Both the position numbers and the translations under genes were made by a program. Shown in pieces: positions 1 through 9,174 of a stretch of DNA of 64,000 nt; the first letter of the stretch is position 1, and the number at the start of each line of letters is the position of its first letter. Origin of the DNA: Allorhizobium pseudoryzae (GTDB taxonomy: Bacteria; Pseudomonadota; Alphaproteobacteria; Rhizobiales; Rhizobiaceae); assembly GCF_011046245.1 (NCBI RefSeq), contig NZ_CP049241.1:806001-870000 (forward strand), given 5' to 3'. The notes under the pieces are model-generated. The model was not told the origin of the DNA and searched no databases. It saw nothing but the letters and a program-made list of their open reading frames with translations.

Positions 1-89
1 TCGCCAAGTACCGGGAAGCCATGAACATTCCCTCCTCGGTGCAGCGGCGGCGCGAAAAGAAGGCGAGGGCAAAGCTTGCAGCCTGCTGA
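1..89 (+). CDS. rpoN: RNA polymerase sigma-54 factor RpoN, C-terminal end (partial)
   Basis: The first 89 bases encode 28 residues and a stop, reading AKYREAMNIPSSVQRRR and then a basic tail. The first part matches the RpoN box region that recognises the -24 element in sigma-54 factors. The rest of the gene lies left of the window. The downstream hpf and ptsN genes are the usual neighbours of rpoN in proteobacteria, which supports the call despite the short length. Confidence 0.88.
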   Translation, partial: AKYREAMNIPSSVQRRREKKARAKLAAC

Positions 90-94
90 AGGGC

Positions 95-116
95 GGCAAA
101 ACGGCCTTCTTTTGCC
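95..116 (+). terminator. weak hairpin after rpoN
   Basis: GGCAAAA at 95-101 is complementary to TTTTGCC at 110-116, with an 8-base loop, starting 5 bases after the rpoN stop. No T-run follows the stem, so termination is uncertain. It could instead be an mRNA 3' end or processing hairpin. The rest of the gap up to hpf at 353 shows no recognised element beyond the hpf ribosome binding site (AAGGAAAG at about 341). Confidence 0.35.
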
Positions 117-352
117 CGGCAGACGCGAAATCTTTCAGAATCGGCTGCAAGTTTAGCAACCGTTGACTTTTGCCCCCCTGACCGATAGAAGCGCGCCGCA
201 CCGGCAAAATGAGACATTGGCTCACCAACGATAACGCCTGATAAAGGGCATTCGACATTGAATACGGCCTCGTCTTTCGAGAGACGCTTGGATGAGTGAG
301 CCGCTTGACGTAGACTGACAATCGCAAGTCACGACAAGAAGGAAAGAATTCC

Positions 353-925
353 ATGAGTGTGCGTGTATCCGGAAAGCATATGGAAATCGGCGATTCGTTC
401 AGAACGCGAATCGAGGGCCATATCGGGGAGGCGGTTACAAAATACTTCGACGGTGGTTATTCGGGACAGGTGATCGTTGAGAAATCCGGGTCCCGGTTCG
501 CGACCGATTGCAAGGTGCATCTTGATACCGGCATCGTCCTGCATGCGGCAGGCGAAGCCAACGACCCGCAGGTCAGCTTCGATGCCGCCGCAGAGCGGAT
601 CGAGAAGCGTTTGCGGCGTTACAAGCGCAAGCTGAAGGATCACCATGCTGGCGCAACCTCCAACGGTTATGCCGAAATCGCCTACACGGTGATGGATCGC
701 GTGCCGGACGAGGCAGAAGAAGTGCCGGAGGATTTCGCGCCGACAATCGTGGCCGAGAGTTCGAAGCCGCTGAAAACCATGACGGTGGCTTCCGCCGTCA
801 TGGCACTCGACATGACCGATGAACCGGTTCTGTTTTTCCGCAACCCGGAACAGCAGCTGAACATCGTCTACCGCCGCAACGACGGCAATATTGGCTGGAT
901 CGACGCCGCCAGTATCAAAGGATAA
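353..925 (+). CDS. hpf: Ribosome hibernation promoting factor, long form
   Basis: This 190-residue protein has the two-part structure of long HPF. Residues 1-100 are the S30AE/YfiA ribosome-binding domain, with the basic stretch RIEKRLRRYKRKLK. Residues of about 135-190 form the C-terminal dimerisation domain (VMALDMTDEPVLFFRN and the NIVYRRNDGNIGWID end). Long HPF binds the 30S decoding region and dimerises ribosomes into inactive 100S particles in stationary phase. It lies between rpoN and ptsN, as in most proteobacteria. The start is the ATG preceded by AAGGAAAG. Confidence 0.96.
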   Translation: MSVRVSGKHMEIGDSFRTRIEGHIGEAVTKYFDGGYSGQVIVEKSGSRFATDCKVHLDTGIVLHAAGEANDPQVSFDAAAERIEKRLRRYKRKLKDHHAGATSNGYAEIAYTVMDRVPDEAEEVPEDFAPTIVAESSKPLKTMTVASAVMALDMTDEPVLFFRNPEQQLNIVYRRNDGNIGWIDAASIKG

Positions 926-979
926 GCCTGACGGGGGCGCCCAAGGGCGCTCCCATACCTCCGAAAAGGAGGCAGAAGG

Positions 980-1453
980 ATGGAAAGAATGGCGTTGGCA
1001 GACCTGCTGCAGCAAGATGCGATAATCCCCGCCCTGAAGGTGAATTCCAAGAAGCAGTTATTGCAGGAACTCGCAGCAAAGGCCGCCAAGCTGACAGGCG
1101 TACCCGAGCGGGAAATCTTCGACGTCATTTTGCAGCGTGAGCGACTTGGCTCGACAGGCGTGGGTCATGGCATTGCCATTCCCCACGGAAAGCTCGGCAG
1201 CATCGGCGAAATCAAGGGCCTGTTCGCACGCCTCGAAACGCCGGTCGATTTCGAGGCTCTCGATGACGAACCTGTCGATCTCGTTTTCTTGCTTCTGGCA
1301 CCGGAAGGCGCCGGAGCAGATCATCTGAAGGCGCTGTCGCGCATTGCCCGCGTGCTGCGCGACCAGGAACTGGTGGCAAAGCTGCGCGCCACCGATTCCG
1401 CGTCGGCCATCTATGCCTTCCTCAACGAGGAACAGGCATCGAACGCCGCCTGA
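980..1453 (+). CDS. ptsN: Nitrogen-PTS EIIA component PtsN (EIIA-Ntr)
   Basis: The 157-residue protein is a single EIIA fructose/mannitol-type domain. The motif GIAIPHGK places the phosphorylated histidine at residue 69. EIIA-Ntr is the last phosphoacceptor of the nitrogen phosphotransfer chain and regulates potassium uptake, nitrogen and carbon responses by protein contacts; it does not transport sugar. The ATG at 980 follows a strong AAAGGAGG; a second in-frame ATG sits 9 bases later. It lies 54 bases after hpf and is probably cotranscribed. Confidence 0.96.
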   Translation: MERMALADLLQQDAIIPALKVNSKKQLLQELAAKAAKLTGVPEREIFDVILQRERLGSTGVGHGIAIPHGKLGSIGEIKGLFARLETPVDFEALDDEPVDLVFLLLAPEGAGADHLKALSRIARVLRDQELVAKLRATDSASAIYAFLNEEQASNAA

Positions 1454-1476
1454 CCGGATCATCCCGTTTAAACACA

Positions 1477-1507
1477 GAGGCCCGCCTTCAGCGCGAAGGC
1501 GGGCCTC
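1477..1507. terminator. Bidirectional intrinsic terminator between ptsN and grpE
   Basis: A perfect 12-bp stem, GAGGCCCGCCTT at 1477-1488 and AAGGCGGGCCTC at 1496-1507, encloses a 7-base loop. It lies between the convergent ptsN and grpE genes. T-rich sequence follows on both strands (TTGGTTT on plus, TGTGTTT on minus), so it can terminate both transcripts. Confidence 0.85.
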
Positions 1508-1530
1508 TTGGTTTCATCGGATCGAGATGA

Positions 1531-2166
1531 TCAGCCCTTGTCGGCGTCTGCCGTTGCTTCAGCCGAAACCTCGGCTTTCGGGCCGCCCTTGGCAACACCG
1601 ACCATGGCCGGGCGCAGCACGCGTTCGCCGATCACGTAGCCGGCCTGCACCACCTGGACCACGGTATTGTTCGGCACGTTGGGGTTCGGCACCTCGAACA
1701 TGGCCTGGTGGAAGTTCGGGTCAAACTTCTGGCCTTCCGCCTCCATCTTGCGCACGCCGTGGCGTTCCAGCGCCGACAGCATGGCGCGCTCGGTCATATC
1801 GACACCCTCGACCAGCGCCTTCAGGCCCGCGTCCCCGCTTTCCATGGCGTCGGCCGGCACGCTGTCCAGCGCACGGCGCAGATTGTCCGATACGGCCAGC
1901 ATGTCACGCGCAAAGGCGGTCACCGCATAGGACTTGGCGTCCTTGACGTCGCGCTCCGTGCGGCGGCGCAGATTGTCCATTTCGGCGGCCAGGCGCAGGA
2001 AGCGGTCACGCAGCTGTTCGTTTTCAGCGCGCACGGCCTCCAGCGGATCCGGCGTCTGCTGGTCTGCGCCTTCGGTGGCTGCCTCTTCAAGTCTCGATGC
2101 GACGGCTTCCGCGACGTTTTCGTTTTCAGACGCGTCAGGTCCGTTTTTCTTCGTCTCGTCGGTCAT
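1531..2166 (-). CDS. grpE: GrpE nucleotide exchange factor of DnaK
   Basis: The 211-residue protein has the GrpE layout: an acidic, poorly conserved N-terminus, a long central helix (about residues 45-110, with [20 protein letters not shown] and [11 protein letters not shown]), and a C-terminal beta-wing with the signature [20 protein letters not shown]. It releases ADP from DnaK. The frame is open 63 bases further upstream, but the ATG at 2166 has CCGGAG 7 bases before it and gives the normal N-terminus MTDETKKNG. It lies downstream of hrcA on the same strand, as in many alphaproteobacteria. Confidence 0.96.
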   Translation of the reverse strand: MTDETKKNGPDASENENVAEAVASRLEEAATEGADQQTPDPLEAVRAENEQLRDRFLRLAAEMDNLRRRTERDVKDAKSYAVTAFARDMLAVSDNLRRALDSVPADAMESGDAGLKALVEGVDMTERAMLSALERHGVRKMEAEGQKFDPNFHQAMFEVPNPNVPNNTVVQVVQAGYVIGERVLRPAMVGVAKGGPKAEVSAEATADADKG

Positions 2167-2256
2167 GACGTTCTCCGGTACGGGGTTGGAATTTGAGCCC
2201 GATATCGAGGTTTGCGGCCAAAAAATCAAGGCTTGGCGGCAGGATAAGCAATCCCG

Positions 2257-3363
2257 CTACAGCGGGTTGCGCGTCAGCCGGCTGAGCAGCTGCGCCGTAT
2301 AATCCACCATCGGCACGATCCGGGAATAGTTGAGGCGGGTCGGGCCGATGACACCCACGGCCCCGATGATGCGCTCCTCGTCGTCCCGGTAAGGTGCGAC
2401 GATGAGCGACGACCCGGACAAAGAAAAGAGCTTGTTTTCCGAGCCGATGAAGATGCGCACGCCAGGCCCGGTTTCGGCGAGTTCGAGGATCTCGATCAGG
2501 CTGTCCTTCTTTTCGAGGTCATCGAAGAGAAGCCGCAGCCGGTCGATATCCTCGGCGCCGGCAAGACCTTCGAGAAGGTTGGCGCGGCCGCGCACGATGA
2601 GACGCGCCGGCTTGCCGTCCTCGCTATCGCCCGCCCAAACCGCGAGCCCGCGTTCGACCAGATCTTGCGACAAAAGATCGAGTTCGCTCTGCACCTGCTG
2701 TTTCAGCGTGTTCAGCTGGCCGCGCAGCTCTGGCAGGGTCTGGCCGGTCAGGTGCGCGTTGAGAAAGTTGGCGGCTTCCGTCAGCTGCGAGGAGGTGACG
2801 CCGGCCGGCAGTTCGATGATGCGGTTTTCCACCTGGTTATGCTCACCCACCAGGATGGCCAGCGCCTTCGTCGGCTCCAGGCGGATGAATTCGACGTGCT
2901 TGAGAACGGGATCGTTCTTCGCCGTGATGACGATGCCGGCGCCGCGCGACACGCCCGACAGCATGCGGCTTGCCTCGGTCATCAGGCTTTCCATCGGTTG
3001 GTCGCGGTCAGCGGCGCGGATCTGCCGTTCGATCGTCGTGCGCTCGTCCGGAGAGAGGTCTCCCACCTGCATGAAGGCATCAACGAAAAAGCGCAGGCCG
3101 GACTGGGTCGGCAATCGCCCGGCGCTGATATGCGGCGCATAGATCAGCCCCAGTTCCTCGAGATCGCTCATCACATTGCGCACTGAGGCCGGTGAGAGCG
3201 ACATGGGCAAAAGGCGCGAGAGATTGCGCGATCCCAGCGGTTCGCCGGTCTCCAGATAGCTCTCGACGATGCGGCGGAAGATCTCGCGCGAGCGATCATC
3301 GAGCCCGGAAGCGCCTTCCCTTCCCCCCGATGCATGAAGATCCATCTGTCGCATTTCTTCCAT
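2257..3363 (-). CDS. hrcA: Heat-inducible transcription repressor HrcA
   Basis: This repressor of chaperone operons acts at CIRCE elements. The N-terminal winged helix includes [39 protein letters not shown] and [14 protein letters not shown]-like domain and the C-terminal dimer region follow ([18 protein letters not shown]). From the ATG at 3363 it is 368 residues, normal for the family. In-frame ATGs at 3354 and 3345 are alternatives. A better-spaced AGGAG (3378-3382) sits before an out-of-frame ATG at 3374, so the exact start is uncertain. hrcA and grpE run together, 90 bases apart; no CIRCE element was seen here. Confidence 0.93.
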   Translation of the reverse strand: MEEMRQMDLHASGGREGASGLDDRSREIFRRIVESYLETGEPLGSRNLSRLLPMSLSPASVRNVMSDLEELGLIYAPHISAGRLPTQSGLRFFVDAFMQVGDLSPDERTTIERQIRAADRDQPMESLMTEASRMLSGVSRGAGIVITAKNDPVLKHVEFIRLEPTKALAILVGEHNQVENRIIELPAGVTSSQLTEAANFLNAHLTGQTLPELRGQLNTLKQQVQSELDLLSQDLVERGLAVWAGDSEDGKPARLIVRGRANLLEGLAGAEDIDRLRLLFDDLEKKDSLIEILELAETGPGVRIFIGSENKLFSLSGSSLIVAPYRDDEERIIGAVGVIGPTRLNYSRIVPMVDYTAQLLSRLTRNPL

Positions 3364-3520
3364 TCGTTGACCATTGTCTCCTGAATATAATGCCTGCAGT
3401 GCCGTTGGCAAAAGAGAATTCGAACAGCACCTGCGAGCATGCGGCCGCAAACCGGCTTTTCCTTTGCAAAAGCGCGGCCGGCACCTTAAGACGCGGTGCA
3501 CGAACCGTCAGGAGAACCAG

Positions 3521-4237
3521 ATGCGACCCTCAGGCAGAAAAACCGACCAGATGCGCAAAGTCAGCTTCGAGCGCAATGTCTCCAAGCACGCCGAAGGGTC
3601 CTGTCTCGTCAAGTTCGGCGATACGCATGTTCTGGTCACCGCAAGCCTGGAAGACAAGACGCCGCCGTGGCTGCGCAATTCCGGCAAGGGTTGGGTGACG
3701 GCCGAATACGGCATGCTGCCGCGCGCCACCGGCGACCGGATGAAGCGCGAGGCCGCCGCCGGCAAGCAGGGTGGCCGCACGCAGGAGATCCAGCGCCTGA
3801 TCGGCCGCTCGCTGCGCGCCGTCGTCGATCTCGAAGCGATGGGCGAGCGCCAGATCACCGTGGATTGCGACGTCATCCAGGCGGATGGCGGCACGCGCAC
3901 GGCCTCCATCACCGGTGCCTGGATCGCGCTTTACGACTGCCTGAAGTGGATGGAAGCGCGCAACATGGTCAAGGTGGAGCGCGTGCTGAAGGATCATGTG
4001 GCGGCGATTTCCTGCGGCATCTTTGCCGGCCAGCCGGTGATTGACCTCGATTACCTCGAAGATTCGGCCGCCGAAACGGACGCGAATTTCGTCATGACCG
4101 GCTCGGGCGGCATCGTTGAAGTGCAGGGAACGGCGGAAGGCAAGCCGTTTTCGCGCGAGGAACTGCTGACGCTGCTCGATCTCGCCGCTGCCGGCACGGC
4201 TGAACTGGTCGAGATGCAGAAGCAGGCGGTGGCCTGA
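3521..4237 (+). CDS. rph: Ribonuclease PH
   Basis: The 238-residue protein is a phosphorolytic 3'-5' exoribonuclease that trims tRNA 3' ends. It starts with the classic [12 protein letters not shown] and contains [20 protein letters not shown], the basic loop [20 protein letters not shown], and [13 protein letters not shown]. The C-terminal part carries [19 protein letters not shown] and the acidic active-site stretch [17 protein letters not shown]. The ATG follows AGGAGAACC. It is divergent from hrcA, and this pair is conserved in rhizobia. It leads a plus-strand run that includes rdgB and hemW. Confidence 0.97.
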   Translation: MRPSGRKTDQMRKVSFERNVSKHAEGSCLVKFGDTHVLVTASLEDKTPPWLRNSGKGWVTAEYGMLPRATGDRMKREAAAGKQGGRTQEIQRLIGRSLRAVVDLEAMGERQITVDCDVIQADGGTRTASITGAWIALYDCLKWMEARNMVKVERVLKDHVAAISCGIFAGQPVIDLDYLEDSAAETDANFVMTGSGGIVEVQGTAEGKPFSREELLTLLDLAAAGTAELVEMQKQAVA

Positions 4238-4248
4238 AAGGAAGAACC

Positions 4249-4653
4249 GTGATCGAAGCTGTGCTGGAAACGGCGCTTTACGCCGATGATCTCGACAAGG
4301 CGGAGGCGTTTTACGACAACGTTCTCGGCCTTGAGAAAATCCGGCGCGGCGGCAACCGGCACATCTTCTATCGCTGCGGTGCTGGCGTGCTTCTGATCTT
4401 CAATCCGAACGAGACCGAAGCGCCGATCGACAACGACCCGTTTCCCGTGCCGCTGCACGGCGCGCGCGGACCGGGCCATGTCTGCTTCACGGTGACGGAC
4501 GATGATCTGGATGCCATGACGCGGCGGATCGAGGCGGCCGGTGTTGCGATCGAATCGAAGGTGACGTGGCGGAGCGGCGTACGCTCGCTCTACTTCCGCG
4601 ACCCAGCCGGCAACAGCCTGGAAATCGCCCCGCGCACCCTTTGGAACTCTTGA
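4249..4653 (+). CDS. VOC (glyoxalase/bleomycin resistance) family protein
   Basis: This 134-residue protein is one vicinal-oxygen-chelate module of two beta-alpha-beta3 units. It opens with [21 protein letters not shown] and ends with the metal-site strand [15 protein letters not shown]. It is likely to be a metal-dependent lyase, isomerase or dioxygenase of small substrates, but the substrate cannot be read from the sequence. The start is GTG at 4249, with AAAGGAAG just upstream, 11 bases after rph. The rph-VOC-rdgB order suggests cotranscription. Confidence 0.85.
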   Translation: MIEAVLETALYADDLDKAEAFYDNVLGLEKIRRGGNRHIFYRCGAGVLLIFNPNETEAPIDNDPFPVPLHGARGPGHVCFTVTDDDLDAMTRRIEAAGVAIESKVTWRSGVRSLYFRDPAGNSLEIAPRTLWNS

Positions 4654-4666
4654 AACGGAACAACCG

Positions 4667-5311
4667 ATGCGCAAGCTCGAGACCCGCACCATCGTCGTGG
4701 CCAGCCACAATGCCGGCAAGATCCGCGAGATCGCCGATCTCATCGGCCCCTTCGGTTTTTCAGCCAAATCCGCCGCCGAACTGAAGTTCGAGGAGCCGGA
4801 GGAAACCGGCACGACATTCGAGGAAAACGCTGCGATCAAGGCGCTCGCCTCGGCAAAAGCTTCCGGCCTGCCCTCGCTTTCCGATGATTCCGGCATCGTC
4901 ATCGATGCGCTCGACGGTGCACCCGGCGTCTATACAGCCAACTGGGCGGAAACGGCCGATGGCACGCGCGATTTCGTGATGGCCATGGAAAAGGTCGAAC
5001 AGGCGCTCGCCGAACGCGGCGCGACCACGCCGCAACAGCGCACCGCCCGCTTCGTCAGCGTGCTTTGCCTTGCCTGGCCGGACGGACATACGGAAATGTT
5101 CCGCGGCGAAGTCGAAGGCGTGATTACGCCCGCACCGCGCGGCACCCAAGGCTTCGGCTACGACCCGATCTTCCAGCCGGAAGGCTATGAGACGACCTTC
5201 GGCGAAATGAGCGCCGAGGAAAAACATGGTTGGAAGCCCGGCGACGCGCAAGCGCTCTCGCACCGTGCCCGCGCCTTCAAGATCTTCGTCGAAACCTGCC
5301 TGGAAACCTGA
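4667..5311 (+). CDS. rdgB: dITP/XTP pyrophosphatase, RdgB/HAM1 family
   Basis: The 214-residue protein hydrolyses non-canonical purine triphosphates (dITP, XTP) to monophosphates, keeping them out of DNA. The triphosphate-binding signature [11 protein letters not shown] is at residues 11-21. The central catalytic part has [20 protein letters not shown], and the C-terminus has [20 protein letters not shown] and LSHRARAF. Length and motifs are normal for the family. The downstream hemW starts 3 bases after its stop, a common pairing in bacteria. Confidence 0.96.
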   Translation: MRKLETRTIVVASHNAGKIREIADLIGPFGFSAKSAAELKFEEPEETGTTFEENAAIKALASAKASGLPSLSDDSGIVIDALDGAPGVYTANWAETADGTRDFVMAMEKVEQALAERGATTPQQRTARFVSVLCLAWPDGHTEMFRGEVEGVITPAPRGTQGFGYDPIFQPEGYETTFGEMSAEEKHGWKPGDAQALSHRARAFKIFVETCLET

Positions 5312-5314
5312 GCC

Positions 5315-6493
5315 TTGCTGACCGATGCCCCCCTCCTGCCCGACACCGGCGAACCGGGCTTCGGTCTTTACGTGCACTGGCCCTTCTGTGCGGCCAAGTG
5401 CCCCTATTGCGACTTCAACAGCCATGTGCGTCACCAGCCGGTGGACCAGGCCCGTTTCACCACCGCCTTCCTGAAGGAAATGGACGCCATGCGGGCGCTC
5501 TCCGGCCCGAAGACGGTGACCAGTATTTTCATGGGCGGCGGCACGCCGTCTCTGATGGAACCGGCGACCGTGGAGGCGATCCTCGACGGTATCGCGGCGC
5601 GCTGGCATGTGCCGGCCGGCATCGAGGTGACGATGGAGGCGAACCCGTCGAGCGTCGAGGCGGAGCGTTTCCGTGGCTACCGGGCGGCGGGCGTCAACCG
5701 GGTGTCGCTCGGCGTGCAGGCGCTGAATGACCGCGACCTGAAATTCCTCGGCCGGCTGCATGACGTGGCGGATGCGCTGAAAGCCATCCGGCTGGCGCGC
5801 GAGATCTTTCCGCGCATGAGCTTCGACCTCATCTATGCAAGGCCCAACCAGACGGTGGAGGACTGGGAGAGGGAACTGAACGAAGCCGTCTCCTACGCCG
5901 TCGATCACCTCTCGCTCTACCAGCTGACCATCGAGGAGGGCACGCCCTTCTTCGGCCTACACAAGGCGGGAAAGCTGGTGGTTCCGGATGGCGACCAGTC
6001 CGCAGCACTCTACGAGGCGACGCAGGAGATCACCAGTGGCTTCGGCATGCCGGCCTATGAGGTGTCCAACCATGCCCGCCCCGGTGCGGAAAGCCGGCAC
6101 AACCTCACCTACTGGCGCTACGGTGATTATGCCGGCATCGGTCCCGGCGCACACGGGCGCCTCAGCCAGCGCAGCCTGAAGATTGCCACCGCCACCGAAC
6201 GCAAGCCGGAAGCCTGGCTCGATCTCGTCGAACGGCAGGGTCACGGCATGCTGGATCAGGAGGTGCTCGACCGCGAAGAACAGGCGGACGAACTGCTTTT
6301 GATGGGCCTGAGGCTGCGCGAAGGCGTGGATCTTGCACGCTGGCAGCAGCTGTCCGGCCGCGACCCGAACCCGGAGCGCGAGCAGATTTTACTGGAACAC
6401 GGTTTTATCGAACGGCTCGGCAATTCCAGGCTCCGCTGCACGCCGAAGGGCATGCTGATCCTTGATGCGGTGGTGGCGGATCTCGCCTGCTAG
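5315..6493 (+). CDS. hemW: Heme chaperone HemW (radical SAM, formerly HemN-like)
   Basis: The 392-residue radical SAM protein carries the cluster motif CAAKCPYCDF near residue 26, followed by GGGTPSLM and EANPSSVEAE. The HemW-specific HNLTYWRYGDYAGIGPGAHG is present. HemW delivers heme to membrane proteins and is not a coproporphyrinogen dehydrogenase. No in-frame ATG is available at the N-terminus, so TTG at 5315, 3 bases after rdgB, is taken as the start; translational coupling is likely. Confidence 0.93.
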   Translation: MLTDAPLLPDTGEPGFGLYVHWPFCAAKCPYCDFNSHVRHQPVDQARFTTAFLKEMDAMRALSGPKTVTSIFMGGGTPSLMEPATVEAILDGIAARWHVPAGIEVTMEANPSSVEAERFRGYRAAGVNRVSLGVQALNDRDLKFLGRLHDVADALKAIRLAREIFPRMSFDLIYARPNQTVEDWERELNEAVSYAVDHLSLYQLTIEEGTPFFGLHKAGKLVVPDGDQSAALYEATQEITSGFGMPAYEVSNHARPGAESRHNLTYWRYGDYAGIGPGAHGRLSQRSLKIATATERKPEAWLDLVERQGHGMLDQEVLDREEQADELLLMGLRLREGVDLARWQQLSGRDPNPEREQILLEHGFIERLGNSRLRCTPKGMLILDAVVADLAC

Positions 6494-6563
6494 TGTCTCC
6501 GACACAGTCCTGTCATTGCTAAGCTTCAAGATGTCAGCAGGCTTTGCAGCAAAGGAGGCCGCC

Positions 6564-7304
6564 ATGATCGTCGATGACCAATTCGCGCGCGAAGACATGG
6601 CCATCTTTTACGACAGCTTCAACCAGCATGGTGAGGATGGTGCCTTCTATCTCTCCTTGCCCAAAGCGCCTGCTCGGATTCTGGATGTGGGCTGCGGCAC
6701 CGGTCTTCTAACTATTCCCCTGGCCGAAAGGGGACACCGGGTCACCGGCATCGATCCCGCCGAGGGAATGTTGTCGGTGGCGAGGCGCAAGCCTTCGGCG
6801 GACCGGGTGCAATGGGTCAAGGCCTTTGCCGAGGATTTCAAACTTGCCGAGCGCTTCGATCTCGCGATCATGACGGCGCATGTCTTTCAGGTGTTTCCAG
6901 ACAATGCGGCAACGCTTGCCGCACTCGGCAATATCCGAAAGCATCTTGCACCCGGTGGCCGGCTCGTGTTCGAAAGCCGCAATCCGGCCGTCCTGGACTG
7001 GAAAAGCTGGACCCGCGCGCTGACGACCGAAACAAGAGACATCCCGGGCATCGGGCCGGTCGAAGTTTTCTACCAATGGCGCGAGGCCGAAGGCGATCAG
7101 GTAACCTTCGATGCGGTCTACACGCTTCTGAACACCGGTGAACAGCGGATCAGTCCGAGCACGCTGCGCTTTGCCGACAGGGAGACGATCATCGACCTTC
7201 TGATGGAGGCGGGCTTTCGCCTTCAATCGGTCTTTGGCTGGTGGGACGGTGCACCCTTCGACCGCCACACCAGCCGTGAAATGATCTTTTCCGCCGAGGC
7301 ATGA
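6564..7304 (+). CDS. Class I SAM-dependent methyltransferase
   Basis: The 246-residue protein has a Rossmann methyltransferase fold. Motif I is RILDVGCGTGLLTIPLAERG (residues about 34-53), followed by the acidic residue in VTGIDPAEGM and by LAPGGRLVFESRNP. The substrate is unknown; such enzymes act on small molecules. The frame is open further upstream, but ATG 6564 has a near-perfect AAAGGAGG at 6551-6558 and is clearly the start. It ends 9 bases before the convergent EamA gene. Confidence 0.87.
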   Translation: MIVDDQFAREDMAIFYDSFNQHGEDGAFYLSLPKAPARILDVGCGTGLLTIPLAERGHRVTGIDPAEGMLSVARRKPSADRVQWVKAFAEDFKLAERFDLAIMTAHVFQVFPDNAATLAALGNIRKHLAPGGRLVFESRNPAVLDWKSWTRALTTETRDIPGIGPVEVFYQWREAEGDQVTFDAVYTLLNTGEQRISPSTLRFADRETIIDLLMEAGFRLQSVFGWWDGAPFDRHTSREMIFSAEA

Positions 7305-7313
7305 CCACCCCTC

Positions 7314-8255
7314 TCAGTGCACCGGGGCGCTTCGCGCAAAAATCTTCCGCCACAACCGGCCATCGATGGCGGCAAGCCCGATTGCGATCAAAACCAGGCC
7401 GGCGAGGTGGCGCAACGCCAGCTGCTCGCCGAGCACGATCGCACCGAGCAGGATGGCGCTGGGCGGGATCAGGATCGTCACCAGCATCAGGTTGGTGGCG
7501 CCGGCGGTCGCCAGGATGCGGAAGAAGATGATGTAGGCCAGCGCGGTGGAGAACAGAGCGAGGCCGATCAGGGCGCTCCAGGTCTCAAGACCGCCCACGG
7601 CCAGAGTCCAGGGGCGATCGACGAGCAGGGCAACCGGCAGAAGCAGGACGGCGGACGCGGTGACCTGACCTGCCGCCGGCATGATGGGGGCCAATCCCAT
7701 GCGGCGGAACCGCCGGCCGAAGATGCCGGCGAAGGCGTAAGACACCGCGGCGGCAAGCGCGGCGAGTTCGCCCCACAGCGCCCCACCCGCATGGCCGGAC
7801 AGCGAGGGAGCGAAGACGGACGGGCCGATCATCCAGGCAACGCCGGCAATGCCGATCAGGACCCCGGCCAGGCGGTTGACCGTCAACTTTTCGTCCGTCG
7901 TCAACACATGGGCAACGAGGACACCGAAAAGCGGCGTCGTGGCATTCAGGATGGCGGCAAGCCCGCTCGCAATCTGCGTCTGGCCCCAGACGATCAACGT
8001 GAAGGGGATGACATTGTTGAGCAGGCCCATGCCGAAGAAGGCGAGCCAGACGTCGCGCCCGCGCGGAATGGCAAGGCCGGAGAGGCGCACGAAGGTCCAG
8101 AGCGAAAGCGCCGCCAGGATCACACGGGCCGTGACGATGGTCAGCGGCGGCCAGGTTTGCACCAGGATACCGTTGAACAGGAAGGACCCGCCCCAGAGTA
8201 ATGACAGGCCGCCCAGCATGCTCCACTCGGTGAGTCCCATTTCCTTGGTCACCAT
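7314..8255 (-). CDS. EamA/DMT family transporter
   Basis: This 313-residue integral membrane protein has about ten hydrophobic helices in two EamA repeats, beginning LGGLSLLWGGSFLFNGILV. The typical repeat end ATTPLFGVLVAHVLTTDE appears in the first half and IPPSAILLGAIVLGEQL in the second. The family exports amino acids or metabolites; the substrate is not predictable. Two adjacent ATGs at 8258 and 8255 follow AGAGGAG; the second is better spaced. A decayed LysR fragment lies directly upstream on the other strand, suggesting its regulator was lost. Confidence 0.9.
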   Translation of the reverse strand: MVTKEMGLTEWSMLGGLSLLWGGSFLFNGILVQTWPPLTIVTARVILAALSLWTFVRLSGLAIPRGRDVWLAFFGMGLLNNVIPFTLIVWGQTQIASGLAAILNATTPLFGVLVAHVLTTDEKLTVNRLAGVLIGIAGVAWMIGPSVFAPSLSGHAGGALWGELAALAAAVSYAFAGIFGRRFRRMGLAPIMPAAGQVTASAVLLLPVALLVDRPWTLAVGGLETWSALIGLALFSTALAYIIFFRILATAGATNLMLVTILIPPSAILLGAIVLGEQLALRHLAGLVLIAIGLAAIDGRLWRKIFARSAPVH

Positions 8256-8286
8256 CATCGTCTCCTCTTGTGCCTGCCAGCCATGA

Positions 8287-8559
8287 TGCGGGAACACCCG
8301 CCATCACGCCACCCGTTTCCTGCGGCTCGCCCCCGACAGCAATGGCGCGATCGGGATGGCGCGGGCGGGTCTCGGTTTCGCGCTCGTCCGGGAAAGCTTT
8401 GCGGCACGTGATCTCGCGGAAAAGCGGCTTGTCGCACCCTTCCGGCGCCCCGCCGCAAGCCGGTTTGCCTATTACCTCGTCTATCCGCCGGACGCTCTGG
8501 ACCGGGCCTCCGTCAAGACCGTCCGCGACTGGCTGCGCGCAGAGGCTGATCGCCCTTAA
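8287..8559 (+). pseudogene. LysR-type regulator remnant (C-terminal fragment)
   Basis: About 90 codons are open from just after an in-frame TGA at 8284-8286. They read RFLRLAPDSNGAIGMARAG, LGFALVRESFAARDLAEKRL and SRFAYYLVYPPDALDRASVK. This is the end of a GcvA-like LysR substrate domain (the GxGFALxRxSL and FAYYLVxP elements). The helix-turn-helix and most of the effector domain are missing, because the upstream bases are occupied by the divergent EamA start. An intact LysR divergent from a transporter is common, so this looks like a deletion remnant. Its stop overlaps the next gene by 4 bases. Confidence 0.7.
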
Positions 8560-9149
8560 GCCTGCGCAAACACATGCAGCCAGGGTGTCGGCACGCGGTC
8601 GTAACCGGAGCCTTCCGCCGCCTCGACCAGAAGCTCCGTCCAGTCCGGCCCATAGGCCGTGCGTAGAAAACCTTCGTCCGGATAATTGAAGTAGCGGCCG
8701 AAGCGATCGGTGCCCTCGCCGCCACCGGCCTTGTAGCTGGCATAAAACACGGCACCCGGCGTCATCGCCCGCCGGATGCGCTGGAGAATGTCGGGAAGAT
8801 CCACCCGCGGCACATGCAGCAGGCAGGCATTGGCCCAGACACCGTCATAGGCTGCCACCGCTTCGATCTGGTCGAAGGGCAGGACAGAAACGGGAATGCC
8901 GAGGCGGACTGATGCTTCCGTCGCCATTTCGGCAATGCCATCCGTTGGATGAACATCAAGTCCCTGCGCCAGCATCCAGGCGCTTTCGCGCCCGCTGCCG
9001 CAGCCCAGTTCGAGGATCCGCGCGCCTGCAGGCAGGCGGGCGGCAAAACGTTGCAGATTGGGAGAGGCGGGATAGGCACCGGTATCTGCGGCATAGCTTG
9101 CCGCCTTGCGGGCATAAAAAGAGGCGGTCTCTCCGGTCTTTTCCGTCAT
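8556..9149 (-). CDS. Class I SAM-dependent methyltransferase (Tellurite-resistance TehB-like fold)
   Basis: The 197-residue methyltransferase has motif I in [20 protein letters not shown] (residues about 43-62), then [12 protein letters not shown] and the motif [19 protein letters not shown]. The substrate is unknown; the sequence resembles small-molecule or stress methyltransferases. It follows dnaA by 25 bases on the same strand, with GGAGAGAGG before the ATG, so it may be read from the dnaA transcript. Confidence 0.85.
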   Translation of the reverse strand: MTEKTGETASFYARKAASYAADTGAYPASPNLQRFAARLPAGARILELGCGSGRESAWMLAQGLDVHPTDGIAEMATEASVRLGIPVSVLPFDQIEAVAAYDGVWANACLLHVPRVDLPDILQRIRRAMTPGAVFYASYKAGGGEGTDRFGRYFNYPDEGFLRTAYGPDWTELLVEAAEGSGYDRVPTPWLHVFAQA

Positions 9150-9174
9150 GCCGCCTCTCTCCGCCCGAGCCCGT

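Noticed and set aside
2167..3520. CIRCE element near hrcA or grpE
   Set aside because: No TTAGCACTC-N9-GAGTGCTAA-like sequence was found; HrcA targets must lie elsewhere.
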